From contig JADEYG010000002.1 in NCBI GenBank assembly GCA_016906335.1, positions 372,001-436,000 on the forward strand: 64,000 nt of DNA, in the 5' to 3' direction. The notes beneath the pieces are model-generated. The model was not told the DNA's origin. It saw only the letters and a list, made by a program, of their open reading frames with translations, and made no database searches. Position 1 is the first letter of the stretch. The number at the start of each line of letters is the position of its first letter. Source of the stretch: Novakomyces olei. Its lineage: Eukaryota > Ascomycota > Novakomycetes > Novakomycetales > Novakomycetaceae. The translations under genes were made by a program, and so were the position numbers. This document shows positions 12,385 through 24,100 of this stretch, one piece after another.

Positions 12385-14205
12385 ATGGACAAGCCGCGAC
12401 CGTTCGTGTGCGGTATGTGCCAAAGAGCCTTTGCTCGAATGGAACATTTAAAGCGGCACGAGCGTAGCCATACTCACGAAAAGCCTTTTGCCTGTGAGGG
12501 CGATCTCGGTGATCGCATTCAAGGCTGCGGCCGGTGCTTTGCGAGAAGGTAATTCTCTTCTATCATAGTGACAGTTATACTTTACTTTTTATGCAAAGAG
12601 CAATTGCTCAACTGATTTAACAGGGACCTACTCCTCCGCCACCAGCAGATTCACCGTAACCCGAGCTCACGGAGGGGCAAAGCACGGCACGGTTCGCTGG
12701 CAAGTAACCCACTAGCTCGGCAGCCAAATGCAGATCCACGAAAACCCTGTCGGGGCCCAAACACGGCGCGGAGACAGAGTGCTGTTTCGTCTACGGCCAG
12801 TGAGACTCTGAGGGGAACGGCCAGTACGTCAGGTTCGCCCATCGAAACTGGCACGGGCTCTCTAGTGGGCGACAGTTCAGGTTCGAGGGACACGTCTGAC
12901 TACCGTGACTCATTGCCACGTGGCCTGAGTGACGCTGTACAATCAGGATCGCTATTCAACACCTTTTATGAGGATCCTAATATGGTGCCTCAGGTCGGTG
13001 CCTCTCATATGGCAGCAGCAGCCTCGCGACTGAGCTCTGAGGAAATGTACTATGCCGGCACAACAAACAGCTCAAACGACTGTGCAGTGTCTGATTCCCC
13101 ACTCTCGCAATTGTCCATGGAGGACTATTCATTATATTACAATGGAAGCAATGGAAATAACCCTAATGAAACTGTTAATCCCGCGGCTCTCATGAATGAC
13201 AACAGGGAGATTTGCCATTCACGCTCAGTTTCAATGCCCACTTCGTCGCGTCCCGCAAATTTATTTCCGGGGCTGTTTGGCGCTGCTCCTCAAAGCCAGC
13301 AGCAGCAGCAGCAGCAGCAGTTTTCTATAGGAGATTCTTGTTCCGCCACGGCAATTAGAAGCTTCCCAGAAGTACAACAACAGCACATGTTCAACTCGCC
13401 TTTTCAATCGTACCTCGGCGTCCAGCAGCCCGATTTGGTGGATTCGCCTATTACGAGTTCTGCGTCCACGGGCTCAGAGTTTGATGCTCAAGTGTTTGCA
13501 CGATCGCTACAGACAAACGCAAATATTATGGAAATCTGGTCGGATAATGAATCAGACAGTCGGGCGAATAATAGCAATAATTTTACCAACAGCAATAACA
13601 ACAACAGCAATAGCAACGACTACAAGGATGCAATCTTCCGTGATATTCATCCTTCACTGTTTGCTCTGTCGACATCGACTCCACAGTATTCGAGGCCAAA
13701 CCTGCATGCAATTTATTCGCACAGGCCTTCGTTTGCTGCGGCTACTGCCTTTGACAGGAGCCTTCTGCAGAACAAAGATACTGACCGGGATCCGTCTGGT
13801 TCAGCGGACGCTTCCAGTTCTGCTGCAGAGGGCAATGACGCAATGTCGATTCTACTTTCACGATACTTTCCACAGATAAGCGATGCAGAAGACGGTGGTG
13901 ATAAAGCTGCAGCTATAAACGAAGCCTGGCCTGATGTTTCTATGGCTCAGCTCAACTTGTCCTCGCCTCAAGGACAGCAGCATCATGATCGTGTCAAGCA
14001 GGCACTGGAAAGAATTGCAGCAGAGCGGCAGGTGAACAGTTACCAAAGTTATATGGCCGCCAACATGACGGGATACGACTTGCCAAGGAGAGTCAAGGAC
14101 GAGTCTGATTTGTCGGGATCAAAATTGAGCGATGGCTCAGAGTACAGGCAAATGTACCAGAACATGTCGAGCGACGATCTGATAAGTTTTGCTTTCACGA
14201 CATGA
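12385..14205 (+). CDS. Adr1-type C2H2 zinc-finger transcription factor, two exons
   Basis: Exons 12385-12548 and 12624-14205 (75-nt intron) encode 581 residues. The N-terminus carries a tandem C2H2 pair of the Adr1/Usv1 kind. Finger 1 is C9-x2-C12-x12-H25-x3-H29 with the [20 protein letters not shown] run. Finger 2 is split by the intron and ends with [15 protein letters not shown] (C48, H61, H65). The first two cysteines of finger 2 are C37 and C48, ten residues apart instead of two. Removing eight residues between them would restore C-E-G-C-G-R-C-F, close to Adr1's second finger. The rest is acidic and low complexity, with a Gln run near 13299-13321 and Asn-rich stretches near 13567-13620, typical of activation regions. 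Likely a nuclear DNA-binding regulator; the Adr1 group governs carbon-source genes in yeast, but the target genes here are unknown. Confidence 0.83.
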
Positions 14206-14949
14206 TACAATTGCTACATAAAGTGGGCCAAGGGGAAAAGAGTGTAAATGTATGAGTGCCGTTCTACATTTGTGTATATGTGTTGCTGCATACAATTATA
14301 CATACATTAACATGGGGCTATATATTCAAATTTCCATTTGACTTAGTGTACGTCAGATACTAGATCTGTATTCTCATTATTCAAATGTGTCCATTTTACG
14401 GGATATTTAGGCGTAACGGCGTTTTGTGCATTAATAGCATCTATTAAAGAACGAGCATTTTTCCCGTATTGCTTAAAATCGGGAAGCTCTGAAGGGGGCA
14501 CTGACTGCCGATTGTTGCGACGGCTGGCGGAGAGGGAAGAAGGCCGTACTAAAATTGAATATGAATAATTTTTTATTCTTTTGCTCTGTCTTTATCGTTC
14601 GGGTGGGATGATGGTACTCTTGTGACTAAAAAAGTGCTTTGTTTTGTTTATTTATGCTGTCTTTGAATATACTGTCTTCATATTGAATTGTGCATAGAAT
14701 ACAATAATCATAATGACGATGAAATGTAATTCACAGCGGAATAAGTCTAGTCTATTAACCCTAATTAAATTTAGTTAACCCTAAGTATGGTCGGGACTCT
14801 GGAATTAGCAGAAGGGTTAATAGTCATGAACTTGACCATAACCTACTGTATGTATTCCAAAAGACTAGAACCTACAGCAATCTGGAATAATTGAGTCCAA
14901 AACAAACAAATCCAGAATAAATGATACATCTGATTCCATTGATTCATGT
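14206..14949. other. Convergent terminator region with telomere-like inverted repeat
   Basis: This lies between the 3' ends of the zinc-finger gene and NUP192. CTATTAACCCT (14752-14762) and AGGGTTAATAG (14813-14823) form an 11-bp perfect inverted repeat around a second TTAACCCTAA copy. No coding frame of note. Confidence 0.6.
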
Positions 14950-17900
14950 CTAGTCTACTGCATCAAGACCTGCTCGAGTAAGCATTTGCCGGTAAGTTTG
15001 CAGGAGAGCACGAATCTCTATTATCAAATCCCCTTTCCCGTCCCCAACACTACCGATACCCGCAGCATCGATCGAAGCAGAACCCGTACGAGCAGCATCA
15101 AATCGCTCTAGAGCCCGAAAAGTTGCCCGGGCAACTGCTGTATAAACAGGATCCATTTTACCAGTATTTTCTTCCAGGCTGATATGATGCACGACCCCAG
15201 CAAGGGCAGCGCACAGCACGTATTTCACAAATACTTGTAATACTGTGTGCTGCAGCAGGGTTACTTGCGATCTATGCTGTTGCAGACGTACCCACTTGTC
15301 CAGCAATCCCGCGTTTCTAATATCCCGTGCGCCAGCAATGCTATCAGCAATCCGAGCAACAAGACCCATTTGCACAGTGAAGCGTAAAGCGTCTTGGCCG
15401 CCAATCATTAGCGCCTCCCAGTACAAGGCGCTATTGGTGTTTGCATCATTTTTGCTCTTGCTTTTTAATTTATTATTATTATTTTTATTGATAATATTAT
15501 TATTATTGCCATCATTATTGTTGTCTGCCGGTGACCCGGTAACAAGTGCAGCCGTAAACTGATCAATGTCCTTACAAATCATAGACACAAGGGCGCTTGT
15601 AGTATTTGCCCTCTGCAATTGCTGCAACAGAGGGTTCTTGCCAGTGCTGCTGCTGATAGAGTAAAGCACTGAAAGGCAGAGTGATGCGTACAACTGGCAC
15701 AGTCCTCCTCCACGAAGCACGTCGTCGATCAGGTACCGCAACACTCGGCCGCCCAGACTGGCGAGGATGTGTAGAGTTGCCTGCTCAGACAATTTGTTTG
15801 CAGTTTGAGAAGAAGGGCGGTTCGAGTGGCCATTTTGACGGGACAAGCTATGTGCCATCGAGGCAGTTGCAGCTGTCTTCTCCCCTTTATTGCAGCGGTC
15901 ATTAAAGACAACGAGTGCAAGGTACATTGACCGGTAAACTGCCTCGCGTAGAAAACTGCCTCCAGAGACGAGCACGGTGCCGTAAGCAAGCAATATTTCA
16001 TGCAATACGCGATTAAACCCTCCGGCTCCTTCGTCGTCGCTGGGCAGACGGTCAAAGAAGTCGCGGCCGTGCAACGTCATTTGTGAGCAAATGTCCAAGA
16101 CGGTATTAGCGACAGGAGTACTATCTGTCTGCAGACAGGGCAGTAGCAGGTTGAGCGTCTCAGATACCAGGCTTTCCAGGCCAGTAGGGCTAAAGAGAAA
16201 ACAGCACTCTTCCACGATAATCTCTACCAGCAATGACCAGCGCCGTAGAGTTTCTGCACAAGCGTGCCGGACGCGGATGCTGGAATTGCACTCTATAACC
16301 CTGCCCAGTGTATCGGCAAATGTGGCATTTGCCAGGGACTCTGTATCGGGAAAGGCAAGAGCGTTTCTTTCTTTTTCTTTTATATTCAATTCTTTTATAC
16401 CTCTCTCTTTTATATTTCTCTCTTTTATACTTCTCTCTTTTATACTTCTTTCCTTTGCATCTCTTTGTTTTACACTCCGTTCCTGCCTGGCTTTCTCCCA
16501 CTCTCTGCTCCGTCTTACTTTGAGCAGCCGCTCAATTCTTTCCACGTCCAATACCTCACAGTCGCTGCCGCCTTTTCGCGTGAAATAGTCTGCAAAATTC
16601 TGTAATAGCGCCTCGTCCAGCTCGGGGACTGGGACCCGTAGCACATCGGCAAAATCAAGTATTCTCAGCACTGATGCTGAGCTGTTTGAGATTCCTCCTG
16701 AAGAAGGCCCATTTGCATTTGGCATCGAGGCTCCAACAAGGGCATTTAACAAAGTCACAAGTGGCGAATAAGTCTCGCTCTGTATCATTGCACGGATCCT
16801 TATAGCCAGCAGTTCAAAGAGGTACGCTCTACACAAGAGTTGGTCTTGCAGTGCCCGTGCAAAGGAATAACGGTCAGCTTCGTAAAGCTCTCCGCCATAA
16901 CCACCAGCGCCGATCAACGGCGCTTGCTGGGATAAAAGAGCCAGAAAAATATGGTCATGGGCCCCTACATAGTCCAGTACCTGCATCATACTGGGACCTG
17001 ATTTCAAAAGGGCCACAACAAGGTGCAAGATCTTCGCCTGAATATCCAAGCGGCCACCATCCGTCTCCAAGTACTGCACAAGCACATCGAGTAGGGAGAC
17101 ACCGGACGCCAGTCCAGGAGCGTCCTGGGACCCATCATCATTGTACTTATTGCCGCTATTGCTTTCGCCATTAGAATCGTGCCCACCATCGTTGCCGGAA
17201 TTAAAGGCAGCAAAACCCGTCATGAACCCACCGAGTCTCAGACCCAAAAGGTAGTGCGACGTCACGGGGACGGCGGACGGCTCCTGCAACAACTCTGACA
17301 GCATAAAATCCAAAATTGCATGTACTAACCCTAACCCTGACTCAGTATCAGTTGAATCATCAGGGTTAGGGTTAGTGGCGCCGGTCAGACCAGCGTCTAT
17401 CGCATTAATAAACCCGTAAACGATTCGCTTGGAATCTTCGCTTGTCCGGACAATATTAAGCAGCCGATTGCCGACGAACGAAGTGGTTGTTTCCGAGGCC
17501 GAAGCGCTACGGAACTCGGGAGATCGTCGAATCAGGTCGAGCAGCCTGACTGCCTTTAGAGCAACTCGGGGGTCTGCCTCGTTCCCAACGCACAGAAATA
17601 TCTGGACTAGACACTGTGAGTGGCATAAGAGAAAGGTGAAAGGCGATCTTAGTGGTTTAGCACTATGCTGCTGTTGCTGCCTTTGCGATAAAAATACAGG
17701 CCAGGTAGGCGCTGAAGCACTTCCACTCTCCTGCTCGTCAACCTCCTCCTCCGTGTCTGTTGGCGTATTGCTGATTGCATCCAGTACACGTAAATGCTGA
17801 GGTAACAAATGGGATAGATCGTATATTAAATCGAGCGATAGCTGGCAAAGGCGAGTTGACGTAGTCGAGGCCAGATCCAAAGCTGAACAAGAATGCAAGA

Positions 17901-20507
17901 AAATGCTAAATAAAGCCTCCAGGCTCTGTGCAGACATGAGCATATTGAAAAGGATGGGCGCTGGATGTTGCGAGTAATAGTGTTTAAGAGAGGCAATTTG
18001 TTTGACGACATCAAACCGTTGTTTGCCCGCGTCAGCAATGTACTCCAAGTTATACGATTCGACTATAGTAACAAGGCAGAAAACGATCTCCTGTGCCAAA
18101 CCGAAAAAATTTGTGTCGCTGGATTCGGCTGCGAGCAGGGCGGTATCTGAAAGGATTTGGACAATAAATTTTACATAAACACTGAGCCCGGGATTACGAT
18201 ACTGTGCGCCCAAATTTGCCGGGTAGCAGAGCGGAGATGCTGCTGATTCAGAGGGACGCAGCAACTTGCTCAAAAGAGCAAAAAGTGATCGAGCGTCAGA
18301 ACCGTCTCTGGAGCACAAGAGCCTCAGGTTTTCATACAGTCTTTGCTCCGGTTCAAGTGCTTCTGCTGATCTAATGCTCGAGAGAACCATTGGCGGCAGC
18401 GAGTAAACATCTCGCAGAGGAAAGAAGCAGAGCCAGTGATCAACAAGTCGCCAAATTTCGTTATTATGCTGCTGGTAGCTAGAACTAGAGGCAGCAGCGA
18501 GCAGGAAAAGTAGCTCGGCTTGCAGGTCTGGAGACACGTAGCAGTTTAAGAAATCAACCACTATTTGAACAATCCGCAGTGTTTGATCCTCAATCAAATC
18601 GAGACACTCTGCTTGATTATGAAGCATGATTGAAGCGAGTAAGCGCAAGTACGACTGCAGTACGAGATCAGATTCAGCATCAATTTCAATTTGGTCCGGG
18701 TCCAACAGTCCACCGGTGTTTGCCTGCTCTTGTTTTATAAAAGTTACATAGTACCGTAGGGAATTGGCAATAAACGCCAGCGAGAGTTGGCCAGCTTCAG
18801 CACCACTTGTTAGGCTTGCTGGGGAAGGATTGACCATGGAAAGAAATTCTCTGCAGGCAGCAGAGTTGTCCTGACCCCGACAAAGGCTGGCCAGGAGTAC
18901 AGCATTAGCACAAGTCATACTAGGAGCAGAAAAAGACCGACACCAAGATAAAAAGCCATAGATATCGCTCTCGGGATCCTGCCAAACTTGGCTTACAACC
19001 GACTCTGGACTGCACAAGTAGACGAGTGAGAGAGTGTACAGAAACGTTTCAAGAGCCGGCTCGATCGTTTCCCGTTGGAGTACTTCCGTATACCGCTGAT
19101 TTGATACTATTACATCCTCCTCAATGAGCCTGATTTCTTTCAACACATCCGGCACAAAGCTTATAAAAGCATGCAAAAAGTCCCGCCAGACATCGAAATA
19201 GCAGGTGCAGAATTCAGAGCTTGCTTCCAATTTAGCTGTGTCCTGCTGCTCCGTATTATTGACAGTATTGCTGTAAAATTTGTACCACCAATCTACGGAG
19301 GTCGAGCCGCCGGCAGCACAGGGACTCAGCAGGTACAGATACCTAATAAACCGGAAGAGGAAACCATTCAACAGACTCGTCAGCGCCGGCTGTTCGATTT
19401 GCTTAGAGTACTTCAAGTCAGGGATGTGAGCCATTGTCTGTTTGAGAAAAGCGCTCAGCTCAACCATCCATGAGAGGGCGAGGAGCTCCTTCAGCTCTGG
19501 CGTTTGCCACCTCTGAGCACTGTCCTGTGCAGCGACAAATTTGCTCTGCAAGTGCTTTACTCTTTCCTGTAAAAGAGTGTCAGCGTTTGTACCAGCATCC
19601 ACAATTTTGCCAAAAAAATCTGCCATTGCACGTTTGGGTAAGACGAACAATGCTGGTACAAAATGCACAATGCACGCAGTATCCTTTTGCTCAACAGTAG
19701 CAGCTATCTTTAAAAATTGCTCCATATCACTCTCGTTGAAATCCGTGTACTGGAAAATATCGTAGATAATCAAACTGAGCTGCTCGTGGTGCGACAAGCA
19801 TGAGTTTACCATTAGGGAATATATTTCCTCATAGCTATTGTCTTGCTGACCTACGAGTAAAAGCCGAGCTCTGCGTTGCTCCTCCTGGACCTGCTTCAAC
19901 TGATTTTGTAATAGGCCGAGACTCTCACAGCATTTCTGCACCGTTTCATCACTCGTTAAAGGTTTGGTAACGGAGCAAAAGATTTCACGACACTCACGGG
20001 GCACATCTGGGCTGTAGGACAGACGTACAAGGCTGTAAAATGTATCTAGCACGAATCCGCGCCGAGCATAGAATACGTAAAAGGCCGCCTGTAGCGCCGA
20101 GCGGTCCAGCCGTTGGGCATTTTTTGTGCCCTGCAGGAGAAAATAGGCGGCTATGTCTTCACGCAATTGTAAAGTATCAGCCAGCCTTAGGGTATCATGC
20201 TTGAACTCTTCATTGATCCGGTAGACATCGTCACCAAACTCAATCGTATCTGGACACATGTAAGCATTGTGCAACGCTTTGCCATTTGTATAATTTGATT
20301 CTCTTTCATTCTCATACCTGATGAACGAATGCTGTTGCGGCTCTGCTCGCTCTTGCCCGGATGCACGAGCAGATCAGTCAGTAGTGCAAGCCGCGTGTCC
20401 ACGTACTTTGCACATTGTTCGCTGTACAAAGGATCAAAGTCATGGCGAAACACACTGGAAACAAGCGTGCTCAGAGTCTCAAAGCTCTCCGCACTCCATT
20501 GATCCAT
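14950..20507 (-). CDS. NUP192: Nucleoporin Nup192 (inner ring, Nup205 family), two exons
   Basis: Exons 20318-20507 and 14950-20249 are joined by a 68-nt intron (GTATGA donor, TCCAG acceptor) and encode 1829 residues, about the family length. The join gives ...RSSDTIEFGDDVYRINEEF, and the family signature FKHDTLRLADTLQLREDIAAYFLLQG follows directly. ARRGFVLDTFYSLVRLSY and the long alpha-solenoid beyond also match Nup192/Nup205. It is a structural scaffold of the nuclear-pore inner ring, bound by Nic96 and Nup53 in studied fungi. Two low-complexity inserts break the solenoid: a repeated KERSIKER/KERNIKER block (coded at about 16355-16480) and an Asn/Lys-rich block (about 15455-15530). A telomere-like inverted repeat is also read through in frame (see 17324-17376). 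The gene shares a promoter region with the divergent TEL1 gene. Confidence 0.85.
17324..17376. repeat. Perfect 17-bp inverted repeat of telomere-like sequence inside NUP192
   Basis: ACTAACCCTAACCCTGA (17324-17340) is mirrored exactly by TCAGGGTTAGGGTTAGT (17360-17376), with a 19-nt loop. Each arm carries two TTAGGG-type units. The repeat lies in the NUP192 coding exon, around residues 1021-1039, and is translated in frame as part of TNPNPDDSTDTESGLG. Confidence 0.9.
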
Positions 20508-20558
20508 TAGGCTTCTTGCTCAAAGCACTGCCAGTGCCCTATTATTTATTATATACGC

Positions 20559-20622
<64 letters not shown>

Positions 20623-21164
20623 CTACAGAGATGGCAATTGACAAATTTCGATTAATTAGGGCAATTTAGCTTAAGTAAAGACACAAGGTTTACCTGACAG
20701 AAACTGCCGGGCTGGCGATTATAAAGCGGTCGAGACTCGAGGTTACAGCGATGTTTAGGTTTGCACGGAGGAGCATTGACTATGGTGACCTTTTGCCATT
20801 CACATAATTGAACACATCACAAAGGATTAATGTGTTTGATTTAATTATTTTTTTCCGAAATATGTTTAATATGGCAGCATTATGAGCTCAAGAGTAACTT
20901 TAAACGTAGGTATAAGAACAACGATACATTCAAGACTACGTTTGCCATAATAATAGTATGAACAATTGTAGAAAGGATATTTACTACAGCAATACGCGTC
21001 GTATTAATTAGCCAGATAATATTCATGGATGCGTCTTTAACTCGCCTTTTGTATAACGGCCAAGGCAACGAGTCGCGATTATAAAACGAAGCATTGTTCA
21101 TTTCAGAAATGAACGTTGGCATTGCTGTTGTATGGGACCGCATTGAGATTGTGACTTTCTATCT
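20508..21164. other. Divergent NUP192/TEL1 promoter region
   Basis: It contains an (AAT)n/(ATT)n palindromic microsatellite at 20560-20621 and an ACGCGT MluI-box-like motif at 20994-20999, about 165 bp before the TEL1 ATG. No gene seen. Confidence 0.55.
20560..20621. repeat. Palindromic AAT/ATT microsatellite
   Basis: About ten AAT units run directly into about ten ATT units, so the 62-bp tract can fold on itself. It sits about 55 bp upstream of the NUP192 ATG. Confidence 0.85.
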
Positions 21165-24100
21165 ATGGTAGACGCACACCGAACTGTGCAAGAACTACTC
21201 GATGACATTTCGTCGAATAGGATAAAATCACGACAAGATGGCTGCGCTGCGCTACTGCAATGCTTTCAAAGCTCACGTATTAGGGAAGCCTTGAACGACA
21301 AATCTTATTATACCGTTCTCGAAACTTTGTTTGATGTCATACGCTCAGAACAATCGTCGCTATTGGCTGCACGGTCAACGAGCCAAGTTTCGTTGCACTC
21401 TGATCGGTTGAATGATTACGTGAATACGCTGCGACGTTTTGTCGATTTATGCTGTGATCATTTACGGCAAAAGTCTCTCAGAGCTCTTTATGTCCACATT
21501 AAAGATGTGTTTAACGAGAACTTGCATAGCCAGCTGATCTCCGAGTACTTCAAGGTTGTGCGTGCCGTCTTCTCCCGGCCGTTCCACGTGGAGCATTTGT
21601 CACGTGAAGATTGGGATCTGCTGGTAAAACTTGTGCTCCAGCATTTATCGTTCAATCAGCCTACAAATGACAAGAGCCCTTCGCCAAAGCGACAACGGCT
21701 CGGCCTTTCTGTTCAAGATATTGATTTAATGCACATCCTTGGCAACGCTTGTGCCTGCTCAAATGCACCTCTAGAGCTTGAGAAATCTCGCATTTATAGC
21801 GCCGTATCGGATTTTTTTGCCACCTATCCGGAGGAGAATAGCGCTACGTTTCCGGCATTAAAAGTTGCTCGCTCTCTCGTAGAGTTTTGCAGCTTTAACG
21901 ATGTTTTCTTGGCGTGCTCTTTCACTTTACTTGTACTCAGCCAAATGGCACACAATGGCCCGTATAAGAATAAATTTATTCAATCGCAGGCAATGCAAGT
22001 ACTGCTGCGGTCATCGGTCTTATGGCCTGCCATGAGCGATGATGCTAATCTGTTTTTCAACCCTGAATTTATACCTTGCTTAGCACAGTTTTTGAAATCA
22101 AATGTTTTGCGATTTGAAAAATTGTACACACCACCTTTTGAAGACATGACGGCAAGGTCTAGCAAGAGGCAAAGCAGCAGTCTTTCGGATGCTTGCCCTA
22201 TTTATGAGAGGGTACCCGTCAGCTTTAATGTATCGCAGCATTCCCCACCGGAACAGACACTTTATGCTCTTTTGTTTATGCTTGGATCTTTTCTCGTGAT
22301 TAAATATGAGCCAGAGCGTACTGGAACGCTTAATCTGGAAACTCTGAAATCGGTGTTGGGTACTAGATCTGTCACATTTTCCCTCCGAATGCTGATGGTG
22401 GGCCTGGAGTACAGGCTCTTTGATGATACTATGATAAGCAGCAATTATAGCAGTATTTACGATGGTCTGATAAACCTCTGCCAGCATGGATCTGACCAAG
22501 TACAGTCTTCCGCCTTTTTTTGCATGGCGTCCCTTTTACGCTACGTTAAAGAACTATCGCTGCCGCTTAGCAATACAGACCAAAACAGCCTTTTTGTACT
22601 TGCTTTGAGAAGCATTCCGTCAGCCAGCACTTGCCGTTCAGCGGCTTTTTTAGCATGCGTATTGGTTCAGGAGGAGTTCGATTTACCGACGGTTTTCGAG
22701 AAGTTTTCTTCACTGAATGGAAGCCTTCTCAATATAGTAGCTCTTTTGCAGATAAATGACTGCACTGTTGTGCTATGGATAAGTGTTGCACAGTGTATGA
22801 AGAAATTTTCTTGTCTACAATTGGGTGCAGTTTTAAAAGAATCGCTGACCTGGTTGACTACCAATCTTGCTAAGAACAATAGCTGGCTTGGCCGCCTTCA
22901 GCCCGAGCTCAATACTATACTTTCTTACTTTTGGCCTGCTTTATTCGCGAATACTGGCGTGGGGGACATGGAGCTGAGGAATAATAGCCTTCAGCACTGT
23001 CGATACGAATTAATCCTAATGAGAGCCCTTCACTTGCAAGAGTTTCAGTTTTTGCCAACCAAGAATGAGCTGATTGAAGCGCCAGCGGCCCCAGTGTCTT
23101 TTGAGATCGGTACTGATATTGGTACGTTTGTACGTAAAGTGGGAATTACGCCTGATGGTGCTGTTAGTTTCGTGCCCATTATCATGAAGCTTCATATCTA
23201 TCACAATGACACAGAAACGCAACTTCTTTTGCCGCTTGTATCTGAGTGGCTCGAAAGCGTCTTGCAAAGCTCCTTTGTACCAATGTTGTTTTCATTGATT
23301 AATGATGAAATTGATTTAAGTACACTGGAAACTGCTGCTCATAAATTCAACAGTTTAAATGGTACAGAGTTTGTTACAATTTTAAGTGATATTAATAAGG
23401 CGTACATGAACAATGTCAAGCAGCCGTCTGACGAAGTATCCGTCTTTGCTAGATCAGACGCGGATTTGTTCAAAGGCTTCGATGAATCAATTGCGCAATT
23501 GCGCGGAGCATTGAAAATTAAGCTCCTGAGAGCTTTCTTTGGCGAAGGGTTTCAGAGCGAACTTCATGATTTTATTGCCTCTCTGAACATTCATCGTCTT
23601 TTAGACATTTCTCCAGAGCTGATTGTAATAGCTAGTATGCGGAACTGGATAGGCCGCGAGCAATATTTGGATTTTTTGATATCCCGTGTGCTTGTAAACG
23701 TCGCTAGAGAGTACGAGTCTGAGCGCAACTCTGAGGTTCTTCTATTTATATTGGATATTTGCCTATGCGGATTTGACAGTCATGTTTTGAAAAAGTTATG
23801 GCTTTGGTTGAAAAGTTTAACCTTTGAAAACAGGGCTACATCCGCGGCTTTTCAAGGAGCCTTTATCGAGCGGATGGCAAATTGCCAGCTGGATACGGTG
23901 GAGCTAGGAATCGGCGATATGGATGTTTTTGAATTACTATGTGCTGGATCCACTGACTGCAGACCTTCAGCTGCTTTTGCAGACGCTGTGACGTATTTTA
24001 CAAATCTCATGGACGCTGCACAACAAAGGCAATTTTTTAATAAATGCTTGGAGCGTCAGTGCCAGGATGAAGCAAATGTTGAGCAGTTCACAGCGAGATC

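Noticed and set aside
12496-12522. A 27-nt mini-intron inside zinc finger 2 (GTGAGG...TCAAG)
   Set aside because: Far below the smallest plausible intron, no branch site; an in-frame insertion is the simpler reading.
16091-16605. Hydrophobic plus-strand frames (Phe/Ser/Leu-rich) opposite NUP192
   Set aside because: They are the antisense of the Lys/Glu repeat block of NUP192; the hydrophobicity is a by-product of reading that block backwards.
14950-20249. Starting NUP192 at the 5' end of its long exon
   Set aside because: There is no ATG at that start; the upstream exon 20318-20507 joins in frame with consensus splice sites and supplies the normal N-terminus.
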